From an uncultured Eubacteriales bacterium (GTDB taxonomy: Bacteria; Bacillota; Clostridia; Oscillospirales; CAG-272), in NCBI GenBank assembly GCA_934385225.1, contig CAKRPQ010000014.1, forward strand, positions 1-30,427: a DNA stretch of 30,427 nt, written 5' to 3'. The position numbers and the translations under genes are program-made. The notes beneath the pieces are model-generated. The model was given only the letters and a program-made list of their open reading frames with translations, searched no databases and was not told where the DNA came from. Every line of letters starts with the position of its first letter. Within the stretch, counting starts at the first letter, position 1. This document shows positions 23,099 to 30,427 of the stretch, in pieces.

Positions 23099-24703
23099 TT
23101 ATAGTTCGGAATAAATTTTCGAGCCTTTTTTCTTTATCCAGATAAAGAGAGAAATCGTTGCCGCCGCTGTTATGGCAGCTACGGCAGAAAGGTATATAGT
23201 TGCACCTATGTTAAAACCTACGATAAAGTATATGACGCCGACGGCAAGCGAGTAAATCATACCGCCGAAAAGTGTTATCATTACGGCAAGCCCCTGTTTT
23301 ACTGCCATTATTTCGGAAGTCCAGGTGAGGTTCGGTCGTTTGAGACCGAGCGCAAGTCCGAGACACGCAGATAACGCGCTGAATAAAAGAGGAACAAGCA
23401 ATGTGAGAACAGCGGTCGGAATATCGCACGGAACCGCCGCGAGAATGCAGACGGAGCAGAAAATCAGGGGTATATCCGTCAGAATAGTCTGCATAAGGAG
23501 CTTCGCGCGGAGAATATGCCACGGGTTTATCGGAAGCGACTGTGTTATCGGAAGCGTTTTTCCTTCAAGCGAGACGGACGGTGCCGTCATATCGTTCATC
23601 GAGGCGGCGGCACAGGCTGCGGCACAGGCGAGAACAGCAGGGAAGTTGTACCCGACGCCGAGCGCGTCGTTTATCGTTTCGACAAGAGCAGAGCCTTTTA
23701 CAAGGAGGAGAACACCGATAATCGGAATGAAAAGTATCCCGAGACCGCAGTTGAGCATATAGTTCGGGCTTGCCGTAAAACGCGCAAATTCACGACCGAG
23801 AAGCGCTGCGCCGGGGCTCTTTCTATGTGCTGCTTTTTCCTTTATGCGCGACTTTGAGACGGACGATGTCGATACCGATGTCGCAATTCCCGTAAAGCTC
23901 TTTGACAGAACGAGCCATGTAAGCCCGAAAAGGACGGCAACCGACGCGGTTATAATAATCATTGCAGTAACGTCACCGACGCCCGTTCTGCCGAGCAGGT
24001 AAAGCGGATAGGCTTTTCCGCGCAGCTTTTCGCCGTAAACGGCGGCACCCGAAACAAGCTCTGAGATCCATGCCTGTGCTTTGTAATATACGAAGTAGTA
24101 CGCCGCAATTGCGATGAGCGAAATAAACACCGTTATGAAGCTCTTGTTTTTGAGTTTTACGGAGATTTTCGCGACGACAAGACCGAGCAGGCACGAGAGA
24201 ATAAGAACAAAAATCGAGATGTCGATAATGAGCAGAATCGAACCGACGACGGCTGAAAATGTCAGAGGTACAACGATAAAATAGACGATGACTGCGGGAA
24301 CGATTACAATAGCGGAGTACATCAGACCCATAAGATAAACGGCAAGGAGTCTTGACGCGATGATAACACCCGTCGGTATCGGCATCGAAAGGAGCAGGTC
24401 ATTGTCCTTTGCAAGGTAAAGCCCCGAATAGGTGTTGAAAACGCTTCCGAAAACGCCGAGTGCAATCGCGATAAGAGACAGAATTGTGAAATAGAACCAG
24501 CTCATACCCACGTCTGCGAGAGGCGCGCACATGGAGTAGGCGAGGTAAGCAAATACACTGCCGAGAAGTCCGACCATAAGGAGAACAAAGAGGGCGGTGA
24601 ACGCTATCGTCTGTGCGAACGAACGCGCCTTGTTCTTTTTTGCGTCGTAGAAGTAACTGCGGAAGATCTCGCCGATCTGTTTTTTAAGAAGTGTACGGAG
24701 CAT
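23099..24703 (-). CDS. ABC-2-type exporter permease (large, about 12 membrane segments)
   Basis: The 534-residue protein is almost wholly hydrophobic, with roughly ten to twelve membrane segments in two halves joined by a polar stretch near residues 270-300 (rich in Lys/Arg). It resembles the Pfam ABC_tran_2 type of large exporter permeases, which pair with a separate ATPase encoded just upstream; that partner is the adjacent gene. ATG 24703 is seven bases after GGAGG and overlaps the ATPase stop as TGATG; ATG 24706 is an equal alternative by frame but leaves only four bases. The substrate is unknown. It is the last gene of a five-gene operon. Confidence 0.85.
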   Translation of the reverse strand: MLRTLLKKQIGEIFRSYFYDAKKNKARSFAQTIAFTALFVLLMVGLLGSVFAYLAYSMCAPLADVGMSWFYFTILSLIAIALGVFGSVFNTYSGLYLAKDNDLLLSMPIPTGVIIASRLLAVYLMGLMYSAIVIVPAVIVYFIVVPLTFSAVVGSILLIIDISIFVLILSCLLGLVVAKISVKLKNKSFITVFISLIAIAAYYFVYYKAQAWISELVSGAAVYGEKLRGKAYPLYLLGRTGVGDVTAMIIITASVAVLFGLTWLVLSKSFTGIATSVSTSSVSKSRIKEKAAHRKSPGAALLGREFARFTASPNYMLNCGLGILFIPIIGVLLLVKGSALVETINDALGVGYNFPAVLACAAACAAASMNDMTAPSVSLEGKTLPITQSLPINPWHILRAKLLMQTILTDIPLIFCSVCILAAVPCDIPTAVLTLLVPLLFSALSACLGLALGLKRPNLTWTSEIMAVKQGLAVMITLFGGMIYSLAVGVIYFIVGFNIGATIYLSAVAAITAAATISLFIWIKKKGSKIYSEL

Positions 24704-25410
24704 CATTTGTCCTCCAATTCAAGGAAGACTTCTTCGAGGCTGTCGTCGCCCTTAACTTCTTCCATGCTTCCGGAGCGGATAAGCTTTCCGTTTTTGATTA
24801 TCGCAACCTTGTCGCAGAGTTTTTCCGCGACTTCGAGAACGTGCGTCGAGAAGAAGATCGCGCCGCCTTCGTCACAAAGCTCGCGCATCATTCCTTTAAG
24901 AATGTGCGCCGCTTTCGGGTCAAGACCTACGAAAGGTTCGTCCATTATAACGAGTTTCGGCGCGTGGATCCATGCGGCAATTATCGCGAGTTTTTGCTTC
25001 ATACCGTGCGAGTACGACGCAATAGCCTGACCGAGGCTTGCCTTTATTTCAAAAAGCTCAGCATATTTTTCTATGCGTTCTTTTCTCTCGGCGTCACCGA
25101 CCGAGAAAATGTCCGCGATGAAGTTAAGGTACTTTATTCCCGTCATGTAATCGTAAAGATCGGGATTGTCGGGAATATAAGCGAACATTTTTTTGCAGGC
25201 GAGAGGATCTTTCTTTATGGAAATTCCGCCTATTGTGATTTCGCCCTCGTCAAAAGAGAGTATACCGACGACGGATTTCAATGTCGTCGTTTTTCCCGCG
25301 CCGTTGTGACCGATAAAACCGTAGATTACGCCGGGTGCTATGTGAAGAGAAAGGTCGTCAACAGCCTTTTTATCACCGTATTTTTTTGTAAGATGACTTA
25401 TGTTAAGCAT
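24703..25410 (-). CDS. ABC transporter ATP-binding protein
   Basis: The 235-residue ATPase has Walker A GHNGAGKTTT (about 34-43), signature YSHGMKQK (weaker than LSGGQ, as often in ABC-2 ATPases), Walker B LVIMDEPFVGLDP and H-loop STHVLE. It is of the CcmA/YtrB type. ATG 25410 lies eight bases after AAGGAG. It starts 15 bases after the methyltransferase stop and overlaps the permease start, so ATPase and permease are produced together and probably form one exporter. Confidence 0.93.
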   Translation of the reverse strand: MLNISHLTKKYGDKKAVDDLSLHIAPGVIYGFIGHNGAGKTTTLKSVVGILSFDEGEITIGGISIKKDPLACKKMFAYIPDNPDLYDYMTGIKYLNFIADIFSVGDAERKERIEKYAELFEIKASLGQAIASYSHGMKQKLAIIAAWIHAPKLVIMDEPFVGLDPKAAHILKGMMRELCDEGGAIFFSTHVLEVAEKLCDKVAIIKNGKLIRSGSMEEVKGDDSLEEVFLELEDK

Positions 25411-25425
25411 TCTGTTTTCTCCTTG

Positions 25426-26340
25426 TTAGTATGCTTTTTTTACTGCCTGAATGTAGTTTATGTTTTCAAACGCGTGCATATCTTTTACTTTGCCTTGAAT
25501 GAATCTTTTTTCGATGTCACGCGGCGTCAGAAACTCGTAGACGAGAAATCCCGCGTCCGAAAGAAGCTGCTCCATACTGAAATAATCGTAAGAGGAGCGC
25601 ATTTCTTCACCGCCTGCTTTTGCCATTCCGAGCATGCGCGTAACGCGCGGAACGTCCGAGAGGAATATACCCGCCGACGCGTAATCGAAAAGCAGGGTGC
25701 TGCCGTCGGACGACAGCGACGATAAGGTGCGGAGAAAATCCGCAGTTTCGCTTTTCCCTATGTAGTAACTCACGCCGAGAAGAGAAAAGAAGGTCTTTTT
25801 CTGCCTGTCAAATCCCGCCGTTTCAAGAGCCGACGCAAGCTCGCCTTTTTCAAGATCCGCGGGAACGAAAATATGGTTTTCGCTTTTCTCAAATCCCGCG
25901 CGTGAAAGTCGTTTGCGTTTGTCCGCCTGCGTAAGCGGGTGATCAACTTCATAAACCTTATGCCGCGCGAGAAATTCGGGGCTTCGGAGCGCGAAGGTGT
26001 CGAGTCCCGCACCGAGAATGACATATTGCTCCGTTCCCGTTCTGACAGCCGTTTTGAGGGCTTCTTCGCAGTATGCGTCACGGCAAACGGGAGTGGGCGC
26101 GAGGTCATTTTTTACGATGTGCGAAATTATCTCGTCACGGGAAGCGCCTCTTTCCTTCAATTTGGGAGCAAAAAAATCAATTTCGCCCGCAATATAGTCA
26201 CCTATATTTCTGTATTCTTCATCGGTGAAGAGCTTTCTTGCGGTGGAATCCGAAAAAATCGGCGAGAGTTCGTTTTGCGCGTGATAAACGCGGGCGTATA
26301 CCGAAATAAGAGAGGTTATGCTTGCTTCGTTTTTCTTCAT
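25426..26340 (-). CDS. LCMT-type class I SAM-dependent methyltransferase
   Basis: This 304-residue protein belongs to the leucine carboxyl methyltransferase (PPM1/TIGR00027-like) group. The SAM-binding motif VILGAGLDTFALR covers 107-119, KVYEVDHPLTQADKRKRL follows at the second strand, and LLGVSYYI marks the later motif region. In bacteria such enzymes O-methylate small molecules, often in polyketide or other secondary pathways; the eukaryotic relative methylates phosphatase 2A. The substrate here is unknown. It sits between two ABC exporter modules: ATG 26340 overlaps the upstream permease stop (ATGA), and the next ATPase begins 15 bases after its stop. This suggests modification of something that is exported or that the exporters protect against, by inference only. 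There is no membrane segment or signal peptide. Confidence 0.86.
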   Translation of the reverse strand: MKKNEASITSLISVYARVYHAQNELSPIFSDSTARKLFTDEEYRNIGDYIAGEIDFFAPKLKERGASRDEIISHIVKNDLAPTPVCRDAYCEEALKTAVRTGTEQYVILGAGLDTFALRSPEFLARHKVYEVDHPLTQADKRKRLSRAGFEKSENHIFVPADLEKGELASALETAGFDRQKKTFFSLLGVSYYIGKSETADFLRTLSSLSSDGSTLLFDYASAGIFLSDVPRVTRMLGMAKAGGEEMRSSYDYFSMEQLLSDAGFLVYEFLTPRDIEKRFIQGKVKDMHAFENINYIQAVKKAY

Positions 26341-27236
26341 TTATTTCTCTTTCGCGATATTACGTTAAGAAGTATGTAAAGCATCGTGAAAAGGAGTATC
26401 GAACCGCAGAGAACGGCATACATTTCCGCAGTTTTTACATCGTGACCGAAAAATTCTATCTTGCAGTCGATGGCGGACTTGATTCCCGCAACCGCTTCGC
26501 TCGGGAAACCGACCTTTTCCATTTCGGCAAATACGCCCGCGAGCGAATGCGAACGTATAAGGCTTGTTCCGTAAGTTCCGGGAAGAAACGAGATAACTTT
26601 TTGAAGCCCCGCAGGGAAGCTCGATATGGGCATATAAGCACCGCAGATAAATCCGTATCCCGAACTGACTATTGTTCCGACAGCCGAAGCCTGACCGTTT
26701 GTTTTAAGCGGAAAGTTTATGCAGGACGACAGCGCCGTTCCGAAAAGAGTGAGCAGAATTACATCGAGAATGACCGCAAGAACGTCGGCAAATGACATAT
26801 ACCAGCCCATTTTTGCAAGGAACACGAAGCAGACGGCAAGCGCGGAAAGATTAACTATGAGTGTTACAGCTGCCGACGAGGCGAAATATCCGACGGCAAG
26901 CGTAGCCCCTTTTACGGGAGAGACAGTAAGGTCGTTTCGCGCTCCGCTGACTCTGTCCTGAACCATAAGGAGGTTTGAGCAGAACGAAACGGTCACACAG
27001 CTGACAGCGAGAAGCGAAGAGATGAGCTGACCGCCGACCGTAGCGTCGATAAGAGCCTCGTCTATCACAAACCCTGCGGGAAGAGCGGATAGAAAACTGT
27101 CCTTATAGACCTTTGCGAGGAACGTGGCGTACAGAACGAGAAGAATGACGGGCGTTATAAGGGAAGTGAAGAACATTCCCTTGTCGGAAAAGAATACCTT
27201 GCAGTTTCTTCTTATAAGATAGTAGAGTTTAGTCAT
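26337..27236 (-). CDS. ABC-2-type exporter permease (DrrB-like)
   Basis: This 299-residue membrane protein has six hydrophobic segments (near residues 20-42, 60-82, 100-130, 138-160, 175-200 and 265-290) and the ABC-2 shape: LIRRNCKVFFSDKGMFFTSLITPVILL at the N-terminus. It pairs with the ATPase encoded upstream, whose stop overlaps its ATG by four bases. The pair resembles drug or antibiotic exporters of the DrrAB type. A sizeable extracellular loop is predicted between the last two segments (about 205-262). The substrate is unknown. Confidence 0.88.
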   Translation of the reverse strand: MTKLYYLIRRNCKVFFSDKGMFFTSLITPVILLVLYATFLAKVYKDSFLSALPAGFVIDEALIDATVGGQLISSLLAVSCVTVSFCSNLLMVQDRVSGARNDLTVSPVKGATLAVGYFASSAAVTLIVNLSALAVCFVFLAKMGWYMSFADVLAVILDVILLTLFGTALSSCINFPLKTNGQASAVGTIVSSGYGFICGAYMPISSFPAGLQKVISFLPGTYGTSLIRSHSLAGVFAEMEKVGFPSEAVAGIKSAIDCKIEFFGHDVKTAEMYAVLCGSILLFTMLYILLNVISRKRNK

Positions 27237-28147
27237 TTTTCAGTACCTCCGCCGAGTTTTTTGCCTGTCACGGCAAGAAATACGTCGTCCATCTTTCCCT
27301 TTGTGACCTCGTAGTCACGGAAAATTTCGGGATTTGCCGTTATGAGTTCGGTTGCCTTTGCCGTGTCGGGAACGGAGACTCTGTATGCGTCACGGATCTT
27401 TTCATAGGGAAGCCCGAATTTCTTCACCTGTTCCTCCGATACGCCGTAAAGAGTAATATAGTCGCCCGTGTACTTGTTTTTGAGTTCGAGCGGAGTACCC
27501 TTGGCTGAGATTTTTCCGCTGTCAAGGATTATTATGTAATCGGAGTCCGCGGCTTCCTCCATGTAGTGCGTTGTGAGGAATACCGTCATACCCTCCTTTT
27601 TGCGTAGATCCGAAACGACGTTCCAGAGCAGTTTGCGCGTCTGCGGGTCAAGTCCTGTCGTCGGCTCGTCGAGAATGAGTATTTCGGGACGGTGAATAAG
27701 CGCGCGCGCAATGTCGATGCGTCGTCTCTGACCTCCCGACAACTTTCCGACAGTTCTTCCGAGCAGATCGCCGAAGCCGAGAAGCTCTTTGAGTTCCGAG
27801 AGCCTTGCATCGAATTTTTTGCCAGTGATTCCGTAGAGTGCGGCACGGCTTATGAGGTTTTCCTTTACCGAGAGCGATTTGTCAAGAACGGAGTTCTGAA
27901 ACACGACGCCGATTTTGCCAGATATCGGGTCTATGCCGTCGTCGATATTGTTGCCGCAGACTATCACTTTTCCGCTGTCCTTGCGTGCCTGACCGCATAT
28001 CACCGAGATCGTGGTCGATTTTCCGGCACCGTTTACGCCGAGAAACGCGAAAAGCTCGCCTTTTTTGACGCAGAACGATAGGTCGTTTACGGCTTTGACG
28101 TCTCCGAACGATTTGCACAGATGTTCAATTTCGATTATATTTTCCAT
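27233..28147 (-). CDS. ABC transporter ATP-binding protein (DrrA-like), first gene of the operon
   Basis: The 304-residue ATPase has Walker A GVNGAGKST (about 39-47), signature LSGGQRRR, Walker B ILILDEPTTGLDP and H-loop TTHYMEEA, all intact. The C-terminal ~80 residues resemble the DUF4162 tail of DrrA-type drug-exporter ATPases. The start is ATG 28147, seven bases after AAGGA. The frame stays open to 28228, but that would include the -10 and part of the -35, so it is rejected. The first gene of a tightly overlapping operon ATPase-permease-methyltransferase-ATPase-permease. Confidence 0.93.
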   Translation of the reverse strand: MENIIEIEHLCKSFGDVKAVNDLSFCVKKGELFAFLGVNGAGKSTTISVICGQARKDSGKVIVCGNNIDDGIDPISGKIGVVFQNSVLDKSLSVKENLISRAALYGITGKKFDARLSELKELLGFGDLLGRTVGKLSGGQRRRIDIARALIHRPEILILDEPTTGLDPQTRKLLWNVVSDLRKKEGMTVFLTTHYMEEAADSDYIIILDSGKISAKGTPLELKNKYTGDYITLYGVSEEQVKKFGLPYEKIRDAYRVSVPDTAKATELITANPEIFRDYEVTKGKMDDVFLAVTGKKLGGGTEK

Positions 28148-28199
28148 ACAGATGTCCTTTTTTTTCGTATTGCTTTTATCAATCATTGTTCGCTTATAT

Positions 28200-28228
28200 A
28201 ATATACACCTTTTTACCTGTTTTGTCAA
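28200..28228 (-). promoter_or_regulatory. Promoter of the five-gene ABC/methyltransferase operon
   Basis: On the minus strand a perfect TTGACA (28228-28223), a 17-base spacer and TATATT (28205-28200) lie about 50 bases before the first start codon. Confidence 0.75.
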
Positions 28229-28255
28229 TAGATTTTTAAGATTTTACAAAGCTAT

Positions 28256-28274
28256 TGATATCATAATGATATCA
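28256..28274. repeat. Operator-like tandem palindrome upstream of the ABC operon promoter
   Basis: TGATATCAT-A-ATGATATCA is a perfect nine-base inverted repeat; it also contains two copies of the self-complementary octamer TGATATCA. It lies 28 bases upstream of the -35, a place suited to an activator or distal repressor. The protein that binds it is not encoded in the window next to it. Confidence 0.6.
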
Positions 28275-28396
28275 CATTGTATTTCCCGCGTCAATGATTC
28301 GTAAAAAACATTTACAATAAATTCATATATTGCCGTTCGGCTATGTACCGTATAACGGAATATGTTAAAAAAATCAATGTATTTTGCCGTGTTCTA

Positions 28397-28425
28397 TTGA
28401 CTTTTCTTCCGAAAAGTGGTAGTAT
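28397..28425 (+). promoter_or_regulatory. Probable promoter of the SGNH esterase gene
   Basis: TTGACT (28397-28402) and TAGTAT (28420-28425) have a 17-base spacer; TATAAC (28423-28428) is a better hexamer but at 20 bases. The start codon is about 25 bases downstream, so the leader is short. Confidence 0.45.
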
Positions 28426-28452
28426 AACTCAAAATAAAAGGAGGTTTTTGCT

Positions 28453-29538
28453 ATGAATACCGTTATCACGGACGAAATGTTTGACCGCTCGGTCGTAAAC
28501 CGCGGAAATCTTTATAGAATCGAAAAACTCATAAGCAAAGCGAAAAAAGGCGGGGAGATAACGTATGTATCGCTCGGCGGCTCGATAACGCAGGGTGCAG
28601 CCGCGAGCAGCAGCGAGACCTGTTACGCTTCTCTTGTCGCAAAATACCTTGAAAATAGGTTTCCGCACGCTAAAATAAACTTTATAAACGCGGGAATAGG
28701 CGCGACGGGATCTCTGATCGGCGTACACAGACTTGCGCGAGATGTGCTTGCCTATAAACCCGATTTTGTTACCGTCGAATTTTCGGTGAACGATTGCGAC
28801 GATAAGGAAGAGGTCGTTCGCGAATCCTACGATAATCTTCTATATAATATATTGTCATCGGAAAGCGCTCCCGCGCTGTTGCTTATCGCAACCGTGAACG
28901 GCGATACGATATATAACCGCGAGGACGTACACGCGCCGATAGCGAAGCACTATGATCTGCCCTTTGTCAGCCTGCGCAGACTTATCGACAGGGAACTTGA
29001 AAGCGGAAAAATCGTGTGGCGTGAGATTGCCCGCGACGCTCTTCACCCGCTTGACGAGGGAATGGCTGTAATTGCGGCTATGGTCGGACATTTCCTCGAC
29101 TCCGCTTGCAGCGACGTCACGGATAAAGAATATAAAATTCCGAGCAGGTTTTCGAGCGATATTTATAAAGATGCGACGATTATGTATGCGGAGGCACTTC
29201 CCGAAAACGGCAATTTCACATATTCGTCCGAGAAGACCTGTTCGTTTGGCGGAACTCTTGCCGCAAAGTGCGGCGAACCGATAGAAATTACTCTCGAAAA
29301 CTGCCGACGCGCGTTTCTGCTCTATATGCGCACGCCGAAAGAGAATGCGGGCAGAGTAACGGTCAAAGTCGGCGGGCGCGAATACGATATCGACGCTTCG
29401 TTTGAAAACGGCTGGGGTTCATACGCAAAATACGTCCGCATATTCGACTCCGAGAAACCCGAAAATATCGGAATAAGCATATTGCCGAATGAGGGTGAGG
29501 ACAAAGAACTGAAAATTTTTGGAATTATGCATTCGTAA
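28453..29538 (+). CDS. SGNH/GDSL-family hydrolase (probable carbohydrate esterase)
   Basis: This 361-residue protein has an N-terminal SGNH hydrolase fold (about 35-205). The four blocks are visible: Ser44 in LGGSITQG, the glycine of NAGIGATGS (about 79-87), Asn113 in EFSVND, and Asp195/His198 in RDALHP, so the catalytic set is complete. The C-terminal ~150 residues form a beta-rich region of unknown role, possibly carbohydrate-binding. No signal peptide is seen, which suggests intracellular deacetylation of imported oligosaccharides; family members remove acetyl groups from sugars or lipids. ATG 28453 follows AAGGAGG by eight bases. It is monocistronic, with its own terminator. The exact esterase family cannot be settled by eye. 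Confidence 0.88.
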   Translation: MNTVITDEMFDRSVVNRGNLYRIEKLISKAKKGGEITYVSLGGSITQGAAASSSETCYASLVAKYLENRFPHAKINFINAGIGATGSLIGVHRLARDVLAYKPDFVTVEFSVNDCDDKEEVVRESYDNLLYNILSSESAPALLLIATVNGDTIYNREDVHAPIAKHYDLPFVSLRRLIDRELESGKIVWREIARDALHPLDEGMAVIAAMVGHFLDSACSDVTDKEYKIPSRFSSDIYKDATIMYAEALPENGNFTYSSEKTCSFGGTLAAKCGEPIEITLENCRRAFLLYMRTPKENAGRVTVKVGGREYDIDASFENGWGSYAKYVRIFDSEKPENIGISILPNEGEDKELKIFGIMHS

Positions 29539-29544
29539 AACGCG

Positions 29545-29588
29545 AAAATGCAAGTTGAGAGAATTTTATTCTCAAAAACTTGCATTTT
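29545..29588 (+). terminator. Terminator of the SGNH esterase gene
   Basis: AAAATGCAAGTT (29545-29556) pairs perfectly with AACTTGCATTTT (29577-29588); a second inner stem GAGAA/TTCTC (29559-29573) sits in the loop. A T run follows. Confidence 0.88.
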
Positions 29589-29641
29589 TATGTTCTGGAC
29601 AGGCGAAATGTTAAATAAAAATGAATTTTGCGAAAATATTA

Positions 29642-29669
29642 TTGCATTTTTTCACCGAGGTGATATAAT
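29642..29669 (+). promoter_or_regulatory. Promoter of the DRE-TIM enzyme gene
   Basis: TTGCAT (29642-29647) and TATAAT (29664-29669) have a 16-base spacer with an extended -10 (TGA before it). The inverted repeat TCACC-GA-GGTGA (29652-29663) fills the spacer and abuts the -10, so a bound regulator would block transcription; it may also be chance. Confidence 0.6.
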
Positions 29670-29702
29670 AACAATGTAACTATTTTATGAAAGGTGAATA
29701 TC

Positions 29703-30427
29703 ATGCTCGAAATTTCCGAAAAAACAAACCTACTCGAACAGAAATCCTACAAATACAGCTTGCAGGACGTTGACGAACCGAACCTATATAGGGAAATTTA
29801 TAATTATGAGGACGTGCCGAAGATCCCGTTCAACCACAGACGTGTGCCTATGGGAATGCCGCAGGAGGTCTGGATAACGGATACTACGTTCAGAGACGGT
29901 CAGCAGTCGGTAGAACCTTATATGCCCGAGCAGATAGCGCATCTTTATAAACTGATGTCAAAACTCGGAGGACCTAAGGGAATAATCCGTCAGACGGAGT
30001 TCTTTGTTTACAGTAAGAGAGACAGAGAGGCACTTGAAAAATGCCTTGACCTCGGTCTTAAATTTCCCGAAATTACAACGTGGATACGCGCGAAGAAAGA
30101 GGATTTCAAGCTCGTCCGCGACCTCGGAATAAAGGAAACGGGAATCCTTGTCAGCTCGTCAGACTACCATATTTTCAAAAAACTCAAAATGAAGCGCAGC
30201 GAGGCGATGAAGATGTACCTCGAAGCCGTTTCGGCGGCGTTTGAGGCGGGCGTTATGCCGAGATGCCACCTTGAAGATATTACGAGGGCAGATTTTTACG
30301 GTTTCGTCGTTCCGTTTGTAAACGAACTTCAAAAGATGAGCCGCGACGCGGGTATCCCCGTTAAAATAAGAGCGTGCGACACTATGGGATACGGTATCCC
30401 TTATACCGAGGTTGCGCTTCCGCGAAG
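29703..30427 (+). CDS. DRE-TIM metallolyase (isopropylmalate/Re-citrate synthase-like), C-terminus beyond window
   Basis: 241 codons are present before the right edge. The segment WITDTTFRDGQQS (about 57-69) is the HMGL-like/DRE-TIM active-site motif with Arg64 and Asp65, which bind the metal and the keto acid. CHLEDITRADFYGFVVPF (about 180-200) and CDTMGYGIPY are later barrel motifs. The family condenses acyl-CoA with a 2-oxo acid (isopropylmalate, citramalate, homocitrate, Re-citrate synthases) or carboxylates pyruvate. The N-terminal ~50 residues with DEPNLYREIYNYEDVPKIPF resemble those of clostridial relatives often mislabelled in databases, and a Re-citrate synthase is one possibility. 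The start is ATG 29703 after AAAGGTG. Substrate assignment needs the missing half. Confidence 0.85.
   Translation, partial: MLEISEKTNLLEQKSYKYSLQDVDEPNLYREIYNYEDVPKIPFNHRRVPMGMPQEVWITDTTFRDGQQSVEPYMPEQIAHLYKLMSKLGGPKGIIRQTEFFVYSKRDREALEKCLDLGLKFPEITTWIRAKKEDFKLVRDLGIKETGILVSSSDYHIFKKLKMKRSEAMKMYLEAVSAAFEAGVMPRCHLEDITRADFYGFVVPFVNELQKMSRDAGIPVKIRACDTMGYGIPYTEVALPR

Larger units (their letters stand above)
28148..28452. other. Divergent intergenic region (305 bases)
   Basis: No gene is seen here. The left part holds the ABC operon promoter and a TGATATCA tandem palindrome; the right part holds the esterase promoter and its binding site. In between, CATATATTGCCGTT (28324-28337) and AACGGAATATG (28354-28364) form an imperfect inverted repeat with a 16-base loop of unknown role. 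Confidence 0.6.

Noticed and set aside
24691..25725. 344-residue plus-strand frame
   Set aside because: It is antisense to an ATPase and a methyltransferase with complete motifs, and crosses their gene junction.

Overview
The window looks like chromosome of a low-to-mid GC anaerobic Bacillota, most likely an uncultured gut or rumen member of class Clostridia. The grounds are strong GGAGG-type ribosome binding sites, TTGACA/TATAAT promoters, TTG and GTG starts, a zinc-ribbon L28 protein, a NIL-domain MetN, a cohesin/dockerin secreted protein and clostridial-type salvage genes. TGA acts as a stop throughout. I see no rRNA, tRNA, insertion sequence, prophage or CRISPR array. This is inference from reading; no database search was run.

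Left part (1-4480): a PHP-domain phosphoesterase cut by the window edge and a GH2 glycosidase on the minus strand, with a divergently transcribed AraC-type regulator: a small carbohydrate-use locus. The araC-like gene converges on a glycerophosphodiester phosphodiesterase gene; the shared bidirectional terminator hairpin encodes the C-terminus of both proteins. That phosphodiesterase ends a minus-strand run nadE - ABC exporter half 1 - ABC exporter half 2 - GDPD. The two ABC halves form an asymmetric heterodimer, with a degenerate Walker B and H-loop in one and a degenerate signature in the other.

Middle (10000-18000): nadE faces pncB (nicotinate salvage to NAD). Then follow a DUF6873-like protein, rpmB, a 483-residue protein that I read as a catalytically dead PurL/AIR-synthase-like relative coupled to mtaB, divergent upp, an RluA-type pseudouridine synthase, and an XRE-type membrane regulator whose promoter -10 sits at the centre of an inverted repeat.

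Right part (18000-30427): a secreted transglutaminase-like protein carrying both a cohesin and a dockerin; then a methionine ABC transporter operon (metQ-metN-metI). This operon is preceded by a strong promoter, a 43-codon reading frame packed with Met and Cys codons, and a terminator hairpin. I read this as a transcription-attenuation leader for sulfur amino acids, and it is the most interesting element here. Next is a tightly overlapping minus-strand five-gene operon (ATPase, permease, LCMT-type methyltransferase, ATPase, permease) under a promoter with a tandem TGATATCA palindrome, then an SGNH/GDSL esterase and the start of a DRE-TIM (isopropylmalate/citrate synthase-like) enzyme cut by the window end.
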